Source: Mucidula mucida
Taxonomy: Eukaryota; Basidiomycota; Agaricomycetes; Agaricales; Physalacriaceae
Direction of reading: 5' to 3'
Length of the DNA: 47,772 bases
Assembly (NCBI GenBank): GCA_015501055.1
Contig: JADNYV010000272.1
Span: forward strand, 1-47,772
In this document: in pieces, positions 20,437 through 31,019 of the stretch
Position numbering within the stretch: the first letter of the stretch is position 1
Layout: each line of letters begins with the position of its first letter
Notes under the pieces: model-generated
What the model saw: only the letters and a program-made list of their open reading frames with translations
Databases searched by the model: none
What the model was told of the DNA's origin: nothing
Translations under genes and position numbers: made by a program

Positions 20437-20441
20437 AGAAC
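20437..20441 (+). repeat. Target-site duplication (AGAAC), left of gypsy element 1
   Basis: AGAAC directly before TGTTATGAA of the 5' LTR matches AGAAC at 31015-31019 directly after the 3' LTR. Removing the element and one copy rejoins the reading frame of the interrupted minus-strand gene. Confidence 0.92.
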
Positions 20442-20735
20442 TGTTATGAATTGCCATATTTTCACATTTTCAATCTTATCATATCTTATCAGGGGCCTTG
20501 TCTTATCAACCAACGGACCGTTTCATCATCTGTTTCGTCACCAATCATACCCCTTTCATTACCGAAGCCGTACTCATGTTGGACACACATCCAACACATG
20601 GATGACATCATACATGCCGATACCTCATGGACTCCCTATTGTATACACACCACCGACACTCGTAGCACACACGGTCGTTTCAGTATTATTACTTACATGC
20701 AGTTACCACTCGTATTTAATGGTTTCACAGACTAG
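20442..20735 (+). repeat. 5' LTR of gypsy element 1, first part
   Basis: Starts TGTTATGAATTGCC and runs to CAGACTAG, where hAT interrupts. The two parts total 527 bp, matching the 528-bp 3' LTR. Confidence 0.93.
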
Positions 20736-20900
20736 TAGTAAACAGCCCGGGTAGTACCGCGGGTACCACCTCGGCATACCGTACCCGTCCCGTTGGATAC
20801 CGTACCGCCAGTGCACGGTATACGGTATGAGTATACCGCACTGTATTTGCGGTATACCGCAACCCGTTGGTGGTCCGAGCTCAAACTCACTCAGACGGGT
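20736..20900. repeat. hAT subterminal repeats, left end
   Basis: Many copies of ATACCGT/ACGGTAT and GGTATACCGC crowd within 165 bp of the end. The same motif family crowds the right end at 24670-24780, on both strands. Such clusters are known transposase-binding arrays in hAT elements; here binding is inferred. Confidence 0.7.
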
Positions 20901-21005
20901 AAGTATACATATGTCGGATAGTCTAATGTACAGTACATTCAATGAATACTATCATAAGAACTGCAACGTAGGTCAGAAATGGTCGATAAAATAACGAAAA
21001 CGTAC

Positions 21006-24000
21006 CCATGGCAATGCGGTACACCTCTGAGTCGTCCGTCAGACGATAATACTTGTTCAGAGTTGCGTGTCCGAGAGCCATACTAGCTTTGAGCGCCGGC
21101 GACAAAGTCTTGGTAATGGTGCGCTTCACGTCGTTTGGGTCGGGCTTTTCAATCGTCATTGTCGTAAAGACATCCTCGATAATATCCATCGCTGGAATGA
21201 CCTGCGAGAGTAATGCGGCCTCCTTCGAGAAGAGCAGGGTGCCTTGCTTGCAGACCTGGCCGTTGTCAGACATCATCGCGACTGAGAGAAACTTATCAAT
21301 AAACGCACCTCCAGAATTTCGCAGATAGAGTCGAGCGTTTCCCACTCATCGTCGTCGAGTTCAAATTTGCGTAGTCCATTGACAGCCACAGCAGTAAAAT
21401 CAGTAATCTCCGTCCGATACTTCAGGACGAACGACAGCATGTTGAACGTCGAGTTCCATCACGTACGAACATCCCGGGGAATAATAAGGACATCGCGTCC
21501 ACGAGATTTCAGGAATTCCTTCCACGCTGGCAAGAGAATTGTTGTCGAGTTAATGATCTTGTAGGACAGCGTTCGGACCTGTTAAAAGAGGAGACGCGAA
21601 GAAAGCAAGAAAGTTCGTCAACGTCAGCCGGGACACTGTAAAGGCTGCAAATCACACAGCTGTTAGCGACTGACTAAGCCACAAGACTCAACCAGGTACC
21701 ACAGCAAGAACTGAAAGAGAAAGTGTCCGTGTTCGTAAGACTAGGCTAGGCCAGGTGTATAAACGAGATCGGAACTAAAGTACAATAATACTACACTACT
21801 GCTTATATACTAGTAAGTCTGTGTTTGAGACTCCTTGTCCATACGCGTTTCTACTAGGGATGCTCCACACCCTTGACCCAGTGTTGTATGCTACTAGTCC
21901 GTGAAACCATTAAATACGAGTGGTAACTGCATGTAAGTAATAATACTGAAACAACCATGTGTACTACGAGTGTCGGCGGTGTGTATACAATAGGGAGTCC
22001 ATGAGGTATCGGCATGTATGATGTCATCCATGTGTTGGACGTGTGTCCGACATGAGTACGGCTTCGGTAATGAAAAGGGTATGATCGGTGTCAAAACAGA
22101 TGATGGAACAGTCCGTTGGTTGATAAGACAAGGCCCCGATAAGATATGATAAGATGTGAAAGTGTGAAAATATGGCAATTCATAACAACAGCTGTCAGTC
22201 ACTAACGTAACGGATTGATAGAAACACGTACAAGAATCCCAGTGAGCACGATGTCGGCTGCCACTGTGCAGTGGCGAGCACTGTCCGGATAGCACGACGC
22301 AGAGTCATACTAACGGCGGCCGCAGCGCGACACAAAGTCGCGACTGGAGCAACAGAATCGTTCATGGCAAGAGGTCAAAGAGAGACGCGAAGGTAAGGTA
22401 AGCGCCCAAGAAGTCCACAGAGATAGCGTGGGAATTCCCGAACGAACTGAATTAAACCAAAGACCTGGAACGTACCTTGATCAATGCCTTGCGGACTGGC
22501 TTGATCTCTTCTTCGAGACTGGCACGTTCCGCTTCTGAGAGCTCCGCCACCATGTCAACGAGACCGTCGTCGTCGTCCTTCTCCTCACCATTCTCTTCCT
22601 CCAATTCCTTCATCAACTTGTCGAGCTCGCGTGCCGCCCGGTCCAAGTCGTCCTCGCTGTTGTCATCATCTTCTCCGTCGTCGTTGACGGTTTCATCGGC
22701 ACCAGTTTTCTTGGTCTTCTTCTTCTTTTTGGGAGGATCAACAGACGCAGGAATGCGCGCGCAACGAGATTGATGGTATGCGCGAAACATCTTGTTCGCT
22801 GCTTGTCTCCGCGGAACGACGGGATGAGTTTTTCAAGCTCGGCGGTCAACGTGTCGTTGTTGCTGGCATTGTCCATCGTCAAGGACAGGAACTGGAAACT
22901 AAGTAAGTCTCAAATACTTGTTAGATGAATGAGCCAACTAACCTTATGTCCCAGACCAAACTCATTTATAATGCGCGCAATTTGCAACGCCATGTTGAGG
23001 CCCGTGTGCCTCTAGGAGAATGTAAATGCTCGAACTTTTATTCACAGAGGTACGTTAAACTACCTTCGGCAGGTCGATAAAATCTAACAAGAAACTTTCA
23101 ATAGTACCATCCTCGGCAAGCCTGTCGACACAAAGTGCGCCGTACAGGATGTGATTCGGAGACGTCCAGGTATTGTACGAGAAGCTCAAGTTGCCCTCGT
23201 ACTCCTACCATTTGGTAAGTGCCATTTCTTATTTTTTGTGCGTAGAATTAACATACCTGTAGTGTTTTATTAATTGCGCCGCCGCGAGTAATGGCGTAGA
23301 TCTGTTTAACGTTGCGTAAGACAGTCGTCGGATGTGGGATGTAATAATCCGGGCGGCCTGTCTTCTGGAGGCTGTGGTAGCCTTCATCGCTGACAATGGA
23401 GAAGGGACGTCCATCTTCGGCGACCCATCAAGCCGTTTGCGCACTGCGTCGACGGGTAAGTACGATGTCTCTCTGGATTGTAAGAAGAACTAACCGAGCT
23501 TGAGCAGGTGTATGACGACGGTTGGAATAGGTCGGTCGACCAGTACGCTGCGTCTGGCGTTGGAAGAAGCTCTTGATATCGCCATTGGGATGCTTCTCGT
23601 GCTTCTTGAGGGCCTCGCGAGCACCCTCTGCCGTCGTCTTGTCAGCTGCGACGACGGTGTCCTTTCCCCAGCACGTCACGGCATGGCTCCGGAGATTGCT
23701 TGGTGAGTTACGGTCCTTGGTGTTGACACGATTGTCTTGATAGCGATTGACCTGGTGTTTGCAGCCGCGAGCACCACAACAGAAGACGTGGGCCTTGCGG
23801 CCATTGACGATCTCAACGGTGGGCTCCTGGAAGAAGATGTAGACCGAGGAGGTTCACTTCTTCTTCGCATGCTCTGCATTACTAGGTAAGTTTTATTTGC
23901 CTCGTCATTATATCATCGCTTACCGAGTGCATCCTTATCAGCGTCGGTGACCTCGTTCGGGAATGGGTCACCAGTCTCGACCTCGGACTCCATGTTGGAC

Positions 24001-24538
24001 TCCTCTTTGGTCGTAGCCTTGGCCGAGGCTTTCCTCTTGCCCTTGCTCTTGTTCTTCTGCTTCCTGGCCTTGGACTTCTTGGTGGCGTCACCCATAGCGA
24101 CATCACCGTCTGCATCCTTGCCGGCGCTCTTCTCGCTGTCTGTGGCATCAACGTTGATGACAGAGGCGCCGTCGTGGTCGGAGCGCGAGCGGGAGGGTGA
24201 ACGACGACGACGATTACCTATATTTTCTGGTAAGTCTCCTATTTGACCAATGACTCGAACATACCTCTAATTTTGTGCCCGTGCTTAAGCAGGGTTCCCT
24301 GCATACCACGGCCAGCGTCGACCTTGCTGGTGGAAGCACCGGTGGAGCGGGAAGAGCCCGCTTGTGGCGCATTGTTGCGGGTGGTAGAATTAGTCGATGT
24401 TCTCGCTTTCTTGGCCCGAGCAGCATTGGATGCATTGCGACAAGCGGCCTCGTGCTCTTCTGCTTCAAGGACACGAGAGCTAGCATTTCGCTTACGAGGT
24501 GGCAGGGGCTGCTGCTCTTCGTACTCGTTGTCGGACAT
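21006..24538 (-). pseudogene. hAT family transposase, C-terminally deleted and interrupted
   Basis: The start MSDNEYEEQQPLPPRKR at 24538 is followed by a basic, low-complexity N-terminus. A BED-like zinc finger comes next (FCCGARGC...SHAVTC, about 23720-23810), then EDGRPFSIVSDEGYHSLQKTG, GNLSFSYNTWTSPNH, TMDNASNNDTLTAELEKL and RCFAHTINLVARAFLR, an acidic Lys/Glu insert, and LSPALKASMALGHATLNKYY. It is cut by introns, one enlarged by the solo LTR (21661-22187). In active hAT transposases the first catalytic residue is Asp before xWTS; here it is Asn. The frame ends YRIAMG at about 21006, and only a few codons of the next exon remain, so the third catalytic residue and the dimerisation domain are missing. 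It cannot be an active transposase. Confidence 0.88.
21656..22192 (-). mobile_element. Solo LTR of the same gypsy family, inside the hAT element
   Basis: A complete LTR in reverse orientation lies at 21661-22187 (TGTTAGCGAC...AATTCATAACA, 527 bp), flanked by the 5-bp duplication ACAGC (21656-21660 and 22188-22192). It sits inside an intron of the hAT transposase. A solo LTR with intact duplication means a full element inserted and then lost its interior by LTR-LTR recombination. Confidence 0.95.
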
Positions 24539-24669
24539 GGTAGTAGTAAAATGACTTGGTTGTTAGGCTTCTCGTCGTTTTGTCAGGTAGAATTTGATTT
24601 TTTAGATAATACTATATAGTTTTAAGCCTTTCAATCATGGTGTGACACTAAGAAGACACCTCTGAGGCA

Positions 24670-24780
24670 ACGGTATGTGGCGGTGTGGCGGTATACCGAC
24701 GGTATGTCGGACCGGAGACCGTACCCGTCCCGTGACTTACCCGACCCGTCATACCGTTGCATACCGTCCATACCGTGCTA
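24670..24780. repeat. hAT subterminal repeats, right end
   Basis: Repeated ATACCGT/CGGTAT units, including ACCGTACCCGTCCCG, which is also present at the left end (20781-20795). Confidence 0.7.
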
Positions 24781-24795
24781 TTTACTACAGACTAG

Positions 24796-25028
24796 TAGCA
24801 TACAACACTGGGTCAAGGGCGTGGAGCATCCCTAGTGGAAACATGTATGGACAAGGAGTCCCAAACACAGACTTACCAGTATATAAGCAGTAGTGTAGTA
24901 TCATTGTACTTTAGTTCCGATCTCGTTTATACACCTGGCCTAGCCTAGTCTTACGAACGCAAACGTTTTCTTCCTTAGTTCTTGCTGTGGTACCTGGTTG
25001 AGTCTCGTGGCTTAGTCAGTTGCTAACA
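24796..25028 (+). repeat. 5' LTR of gypsy element 1, second part
   Basis: Resumes at TAGCATACAACACTGGG after the hAT duplication and ends TTGCTAACA. It has the TATATAAG box at 24880-24887 and the start-site region seen in the other LTRs. Confidence 0.93.
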
Positions 25029-25627
25029 GAAGATCAGAACTTCTTTCAACCACCTACCACACATCCCTGATCGTTGATCAGCACTTCGCTGTTTGATCAT
25101 CACACATTCCCCTATTCCCTTTCCCTGTTTACAGATCGACGGATTCCTAATTCCAGCGCACGTCCGCATACATGTGTATTGGTCCCAGTAGCGCCGGCTA
25201 ACAGTTAGAGATAACTGCCTCGGGTGCTGGAAGTAGCCGCTCTCACGAGAACAAACTTTTGGCAGTTGCACTTCAGTGGGCGCTGTTTACGGGTCAACCC
25301 CCGTTCCCAGGAAAACTTCGGCTTACCTCATACCAGAGGGACGTCGGCTGGGCAATTGCGAACTTGTGACGAGCTCTTGGGCTCCGTAGATACATAGTCA
25401 GTAGTCGGTAAAATAGCGTAGACAGTTACAATACCTACCTACTTTACTTACCTTACAATACACATCATCATTCCCCACCCTACCAAGTCCTGGATTCTAT
25501 TTCAGATCTAGGCGACTCCTCCTTATTCATCCAAACCTCTATTCCCTCACCCGTTTTATCCAAATCCGCATCACCCATATCCCCACTTTCACCCTTTCAC
25601 TCTCCGATCCTATCACCTTGATTCATC
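25029..25627 (+). other. Leader (5' untranslated) region of gypsy element 1
   Basis: 600 bp between the 5' LTR and gag, nearly identical at 33632-34229 in element 2. The bases right after the LTR (gaagatcagaacttc) do not start with TGG, so a standard tRNA 3'-end primer site is not evident and the priming mode is unclear. Confidence 0.7.
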
Positions 25628-26553
25628 ATGTCCAACGAAGCACCCGAAACCGCTCCTCACACACCCGCTCATCATGCCGATGTCAAAATCAAAGGCCGAT
25701 CCCTTGTGAACAAGCCTTACGACTATGATGGGGACAAGTCCAAGTACAAGAGCTGGTGGCGATCGATGTTCACATACATCCGTGACAAGAAGAACAACCT
25801 CACATCTGACTCCAAAAGGATCGATGTTGTTCTCTCCTATATCCGAGGAGATCACGTAGATGCATGGGTCCAGAACTACTCGGACCAGAACTTCGACGAG
25901 GAAGAAGAGGAATGGACAGTCTCTTGGACGCAGTTCAAGGAAGACTTGAAGGAGCGATTTGTGGATTCCAACCTCGCGCGAGACGCGCAAGACCAGATTG
26001 AGCGGTTGCGCCAGGGGCAAGACACCGCTCAAGATTTCTTCCAGAAGTTCGAGGTCCTGCTCACTTAGGCAGGATACTCAAAGGATGACGCATTTGTTGT
26101 GCGACTTCTCGAGACCAATGTCAACGAGAAGATCATTGACCAGATCTATGGCAGCCGAGACGGGTTGCCAGAGAAGTACAAGGATTGGAAGGCACAGATC
26201 ATTCAGATCGATCAGCTGTGGAGAAGGCGGGCAGCGAGCAAGAGGTCCGGCATGCAGTCCCGGCCCAAGCTCCGCAGGTGGCTACATCGAGAGCAATCCT
26301 ACAAACCCACCCCCGACCAATCACACGACGAGATGCCACCGGCGTTACCTATGGAGGAGCCGGCAGACCGATGGACATCGACAACGCACGTCGAAGAGGA
26401 CTTTGCTTCAGCTGTGGCGAACACGGCCATGTCAGCAGGTTCTGTCCGAAGAAGGGTCGACCCCAGACGATTCGGGGTCTATGGACCGAAATGAACGACG
26501 AGGAGAAGAAGAAGTTGGCCGAAGAGTTGGGTTTTGCGAAGCTCCCGCAGTAG
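25628..26553 (+). pseudogene. gag: gag of gypsy element 1
   Basis: Capsid/nucleocapsid precursor. It starts MSNEAPETAPHTPAHH, with a capsid-like region KYKSWWRSMFTYIRD...VDAWVQNYSDQNFD...FVDSNLARDAQDQIERL and a single CCHC zinc knuckle, CFSCGEHGHVSRFC. TAG at 26066-26068 replaces CAG of element 2, a C-to-T change. Near 26262-26275 a C run is one shorter than in element 2, which moves the zinc knuckle to another frame. Element 2 shows the unbroken sequence for this half. Confidence 0.9.
26529..26535 (+). promoter_or_regulatory. Predicted -1 ribosomal frameshift heptamer, gag to pol
   Basis: G GGT TTT lies in the gag reading register, 16 bases before the gag stop. Slipping back one base continues as FCEAPAVDAVLPE in the pol frame. 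The same heptamer in the same register occurs at 35134-35140 in element 2, and TTGGGTTTTGCG is present in element 3 (about 44085, minus strand). X XXY YYZ heptamers are the classic -1 slip sites. No downstream structure was computed. Confidence 0.65.
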
Positions 26554-29500
26554 ACGCAGTCCTGCCGGAGCAGTCATCAAGGGAAGGGTCGTCAGATGCA
26601 GAATTTATTTACAGTACGGGTACTGAAACATCTAAAATATCATCGACGACTTCACCAACAAAACCTGCGAAAGAAAGATTTGAGCCAAATACGCCCAAGT
26701 GGATCGCACAACGGCTAAGAGAGGATGAAGTGTCGAGAGCAGTGGGAATTTTGAGAGTATGGATGCCGGAGCGGAGAGAAGAGAAGCGACGGAGGAGAAG
26801 GTGATGGCGATCAGAGCGTTGACAAAGGAAGCTGCGGTGGAAGTTGTGACGGAGTTGAAAAAGTCGAGGAAGTACATCCGGGGAACAAAGGGGCAGGACA
26901 TGAAACTCCGAGTAACCATAGAGAGCGTACACACAGGCTCTGAATGGGAAACGAGTGCCCTTCTTGACAGCGGAGCAACGGGTTCCTGTGTCAATAAAGA
27001 ATTCATTAAGAAGAACGGACTCCCGATCAAGGAGTTACCAGTCAAGCTCCCTGTCTACAATGCGGATGGAACCCTAAACGAGGGAGGAGCAATCGAAGGT
27101 TTTGTGGAGGTCCGGATGAAGATCGGAGATCACGCCGAAAAGATTGAGTTGGCCGTCACCAATCTCGGCAAAACAAGTATCTTTTTGGGGCTAGATTGGC
27201 TACGATATCACAACCCCACGATCAACTGGACGGAATCCACATTGACCTTTGATCAATGCCCAGACCGCTGCGGCTATCTACCCGAGTACGACTCACCGGA
27301 AGATGAAGGAGAAGACGTAGAAGAGAAGTTGGAAGAGGGAGAGCGTTTGTTCTGGATGGACTGGGATAACTATCGCAAAAGCGGAGAAAAGCTGAGATCA
27401 CAACAGCCTTCATCCGCTGCTGCACCCTACATCGAGGAATTTTCCGATGTATTCAGCAAGGCGGACTTTGACAAGTTACCGGAGCGAAGACCCTGGGATC
27501 ACGCGATAGAACTTACGCCTGGTTCCAAACCGGTTGACTGCAAGGTTTATCCCCTTAGTCCATCCGAGCAGAAGGCGTTAGATGAGTTCCTGGAAGAAAA
27601 CATACGGACGGGACGTATACGGCCATCAATTTCACCTATGGCATCACCCTTCTTCTTTGTCAAGAAGAAGGATGGAAGCCTTGGCCAGTACAGGATTATT
27701 GGAAGTTGAACGACATGACAATCAAGAACCGATACCCCTTGCCGTTGATCCAGGAGCTTATCGACAAGTTGAAGGGAGCAAAGGTTTTCACAAAAATGGA
27801 TGTCCGATGGGTTACAATAACATCCGGATCAAAGAAGGTGATGAGTGGAAAGCGGCGTTTAGAACAAACCGAGGCCTGTTCGAGCCCTCAGTCATGTTCT
27901 TCGGACTTACAAACTCGCCGGCGACATTCCAATCGTTCATGAATCACATTCTGAAGGAGCTGATTGATGAAGGACATGTTATAGTTTACTTAGACGACAT
28001 ACTTATTTTTACGAACACGTTGGAAGAACATAGGCATATCGTACGACGAGTATTAGAAATATTACGAGTAAATAAGTTGTATTTAAAACCCGAGAAATGT
28101 AGTTTCGAGGCACATACTGTAGACTACTTAGGAGTTATTGTTGGAGGAGGAGAGGTGAAGATGGATCCAGCAAAAGTGGCCGTAGTGAAGGAATGGAAGG
28201 AGCCGACGAAGAAGAAGGAAGTACAGTCATTCCTGGGCTTCTGCAACTTCTACCGACGTTTCATCCGGGGTTTGCGGGAGTAGCGAAGCCATTGACATCG
28301 CTAACCGGGAAGGGCGAGTGGGTTTGGGGCATGGAGCAGCACAAGGCATTTGAGGAGTTGAAGCAGAGGATGACGGAAGAACCCGTTCTGATCGTACCAC
28401 GCGACGACGGCAAGTTTCGAGTTGAGGCAGACTCCTCGAACTATGCAAACGGGGCGGTTCTTTCCCAGTTGGTGGACGGAAAATGGAGACCAGTAGCCTT
28501 TCGGTCTCGCGCGCTGAACGAAGTAGAGCGCAATTATGAGATCTACGACAAAGAGATGATGGCTATTATGGACTCATTGACGACTGGAGACAATATCTCC
28601 TTGGAGCAAAGGAAACGGTGGAGGTGTTTACCATCATCAAAACCTCCAGTACTTCCGGAAGCCACAGAAGTTGAATCGGAGGCAGGCGAGATGGGTTACG
28701 GATTAGCGGAATATGACATACAGATAATTCACAAGCCGGGCAAGACGATGGGGAAAGCTGATGCCTTGTCAAGGATGACAGGCCTTGAGAAGGGGGAAAA
28801 AGATAACGAAAACGTTGTTTTGCTCAAGCCGGAGTTTTTTATTTCACAAATTCAATTTTCTTTACATACAGTAGATACACCGGAGGACGAATTACTTAAC
28901 AAAATCAAACAAAGAAAAGGAAACAAAGACAGATACGTACAAAAAGCATTAGAAAACAAAGAAAAAGGATGGGAAGAGAAGGAAAATGGACTTATTATAT
29001 GGAAAGATCGTATTTACATACCGAAGGACAAGGAATTGCGGGGAAGAGTTATTGGAATGCACCATGATGCACAGCTTGCAGGGCATCCCGGACGATACAA
29101 GACCCTCGAGCTGATCACACGCACCTATTGGTGGCCAGGAATCAGCCAAGACGTCCGGGAATACGTGGAAGGGTGTCAAAAATGCCAAGTTACAAAGTCA
29201 CATTGCACAAAACCGGCTGCACCCCTCCATCCTATAGACGTACCAAGCGAACCATGGGAGAAAGTTGGGACGGACATGATTGGCGAGTTGCCGGAGTCGG
29301 GAGGATACAATGCGATCAGCACGTTCGTGGACCATTTCACAAAGCGGTTACACATTATACCAACACACACCACCCTGACGTCAGAAGGCATGGCTCGTAT
29401 TTACCGCGATTGAATCTTCCCCATACATGGATTACCGCGACAGATGATACACGATCGAGGTCCGCAATACCACTCGCGTTTCATGAAGGAGTTATACCGG

Positions 29501-30475
29501 CTGTTGGGCATTGAAGGGAACTTCACGACGGCGTACCATCCACAGGCAAATGGGCAAACAGAACGGTTGAACCAAGAGATAGAACATTTCTTACGGTTAT
29601 TCGTCAATTACCATCAGAACGACTGGCATGAATGGTTACCCTCTGCCGAATTTGTTTACAATGATTGGGTACACTCGGCAACTAAAGTCACTCCGTTCTT
29701 TGCAGACATGGGCAGACACCCCTACAAAGGCACCGCCCCGAAAACGGCATCAAGAAATGAGACTGCGCAGGAGTTTGCCGACGGCATGAGGAAAACATGG
29801 GACGAAGTGGGGTCGGCATTGAAGATGGCCAAAGAGGATATGAAACGGTTTTATGACAGGAAACGGACAGAGGCAGTGGAGTACAAGGAAGGCGACAAAG
29901 TATGGCTGGAAGGGACGAATCTCAGCACGGATCGACCAATGAAGAAGCTCGATGACAAACGCTTCGGGCCGTTCAAAGTGATCAAGAAAGTCGGGACGAG
30001 CTCTTACAAGCTCCAGATTCCTCACACGTGGAAAAGCATCCATCCCGTGTTCAATGAGGCCCTGTTGACGCCTTACCACGAGCCCCAATTTCCGACACAA
30101 CCCCGAGACACGCGTCCACCACCTGTGCTGGAAGGAGCCGAACCGGAATGGGAGGTTGAGAAAGTGGTTAATTCCCGAAAGTACCGCGGGGGTTTTCAAT
30201 ACAAGGTTCACTGGAAGGGTTACGGCACACACGAGCAGACATGGGAACCGGCATGCAATCTCAAGAATGCCGACGAAGCTATCAGCGATTTCCACCAACA
30301 ATATCCGAACAAGCCGAAGCCACCCGCGCTTGCTCGCATTGAAGTCCCCATGTCGCAATTTCCATCACATCTGTTCCGACCCATGCCACTGCCTGACACC
30401 GAACCCCTTGACGTCACACTACCCTCTGCGGCCCTCATGGAGCGACTCTGGCGCAGAATGGAACTTGCGCCTTAA
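26554..30475 (+). pseudogene. pol: pol polyprotein of gypsy element 1
   Basis: Domains in order: aspartic protease (LLDSGATGS, Asp codon at 26966); reverse transcriptase (about 27560-28270, [14 protein letters not shown] region and VYLDDILIFTN with the active-site pair at 27993-27998); RNase H (EADSSNYANGAVLSQ, about 28420); integrase zinc domain (HHDAQLAGHPG...CQKCQ, about 29059-29190) and core (GTDMIGELP, HDRGPQYHS, TERLNQEIEHF); chromodomain (EWEVEKVVNSRKYRGG...WKGYGTHEQTWEP, about 30145-30260). Frames change near 26785 (two bases of a GA repeat), 27690, 27870, 28280 and 28600, and TGA at 29411-29413 replaces an Arg codon. Both stops fit C-to-T change at a CpG or CA site; most shifts are single-base losses. 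Confidence 0.92.
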
Positions 30476-30483
30476 AGAGGGGG
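30474..30483 (+). promoter_or_regulatory. Polypurine tract of gypsy element 1
   Basis: AAAGAGGGGG just before the 3' LTR, the expected primer for plus-strand DNA synthesis. The element 2 equivalent is aaggaggggg at 39050-39059. Confidence 0.8.
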
Positions 30484-30486
30484 TGA

Positions 30487-31014
30487 TGTTATGAATCGCC
30501 ATATTTTCACATTTTCAATTTTATCATATCTTATCGGGGGGCTTGTCTTATCAACCAACGGACTGTTTTATCATCTGTTTCATCACCGATCATACCCCTT
30601 TTCATTACCGAAGCCGTACTCATGTCGGACACACACCCAACACATGGATGACATCATACATGCCGATACCTCATGGACTCTCTATTGTATACACACCACC
30701 GACACTTGTAGCACACACAGTTGTTTTAGTATTATTACTTACATGCAGTTACCACTCGTATTTAATGGTTTCACAGACTGGTAGCATACAACACTGGGTC
30801 AAGGGCGTGGAGCATCCCTAGTGAAAACGCGTATGGACAAGGAGTCTCAAACACAGACTTACTAGTATATAAGCAGTAGTGTAGTATTATTGTACTTTAG
30901 TTCCGATCTCGTTTATACACCTGGCCTAGCCTAGTCTTACGAACACGGACACTTTCTCTTTCAGTTCTTGCTGTGGTACCTGGTTGAGTCTTGTGGCTTA
31001 GTCAGTTGCTAACA
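30487..31014 (+). repeat. 3' LTR of gypsy element 1
   Basis: 528 bp, TGTTATGAATCGCC...TTGCTAACA. This is the cleanest reference copy of the LTR in this window. Confidence 0.95.
30866..30873 (+). promoter_or_regulatory. LTR TATA box
   Basis: TATATAAG. The same box is at 24880-24887, 33483-33490 and 39438-39445, each about 150 bp before the LTR end, so the R region and transcript start should lie shortly downstream. Confidence 0.6.
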
Positions 31015-31019
31015 AGAAC
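31015..31019 (+). repeat. Target-site duplication (AGAAC), right of gypsy element 1
   Basis: Direct partner of 20437-20441. Confidence 0.92.

Larger units (their letters stand above)
20736..24787 (-). mobile_element. hAT DNA transposon inserted in the gypsy 5' LTR
   Basis: The ends are TAGTAAACAGC (20736) and GCTATTTACTA (24787), short imperfect inverted repeats. The 8-bp duplication CAGACTAG lies at 20728-20735 and 24788-24795, the length expected for hAT. The element carries a decayed hAT transposase on the minus strand and is itself interrupted by a solo LTR. Without that LTR it would be about 3.5 kb. The transposase lacks its C-terminal part, so the element can only have moved with help, or it decayed after insertion. 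Confidence 0.92.
20442..31014 (+). mobile_element. Ty3/gypsy chromodomain LTR retrotransposon, element 1 (with nested hAT)
   Basis: This is a full-length element with a 5' LTR (20442-20735 plus 24796-25028, interrupted by hAT), leader, gag, pol in the order protease, reverse transcriptase, RNase H, integrase, chromodomain, a polypurine tract and a 3' LTR (30487-31014). The LTRs begin TGTTATGAAT and end GCTAACA. The 5-bp duplication AGAAC flanks the whole. Domain order and chromodomain place it in the chromovirus branch of Ty3/gypsy. It is not active as written: there are stops at 26066 and 29411-29413 and several frameshifts in pol. Confidence 0.95.

Noticed and set aside
22452..22790. Stand-alone acidic Lys/Glu-rich protein
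   Set aside because: It is the charged insert of the hAT transposase, in line with RCFAHTINLVARAFLR upstream and the next exon downstream.
20736..24787. CRISPR-like or satellite array from the ATACCGT repeats
   Set aside because: The units are irregular in spacing and orientation and sit only at the two hAT ends, as subterminal repeats do.
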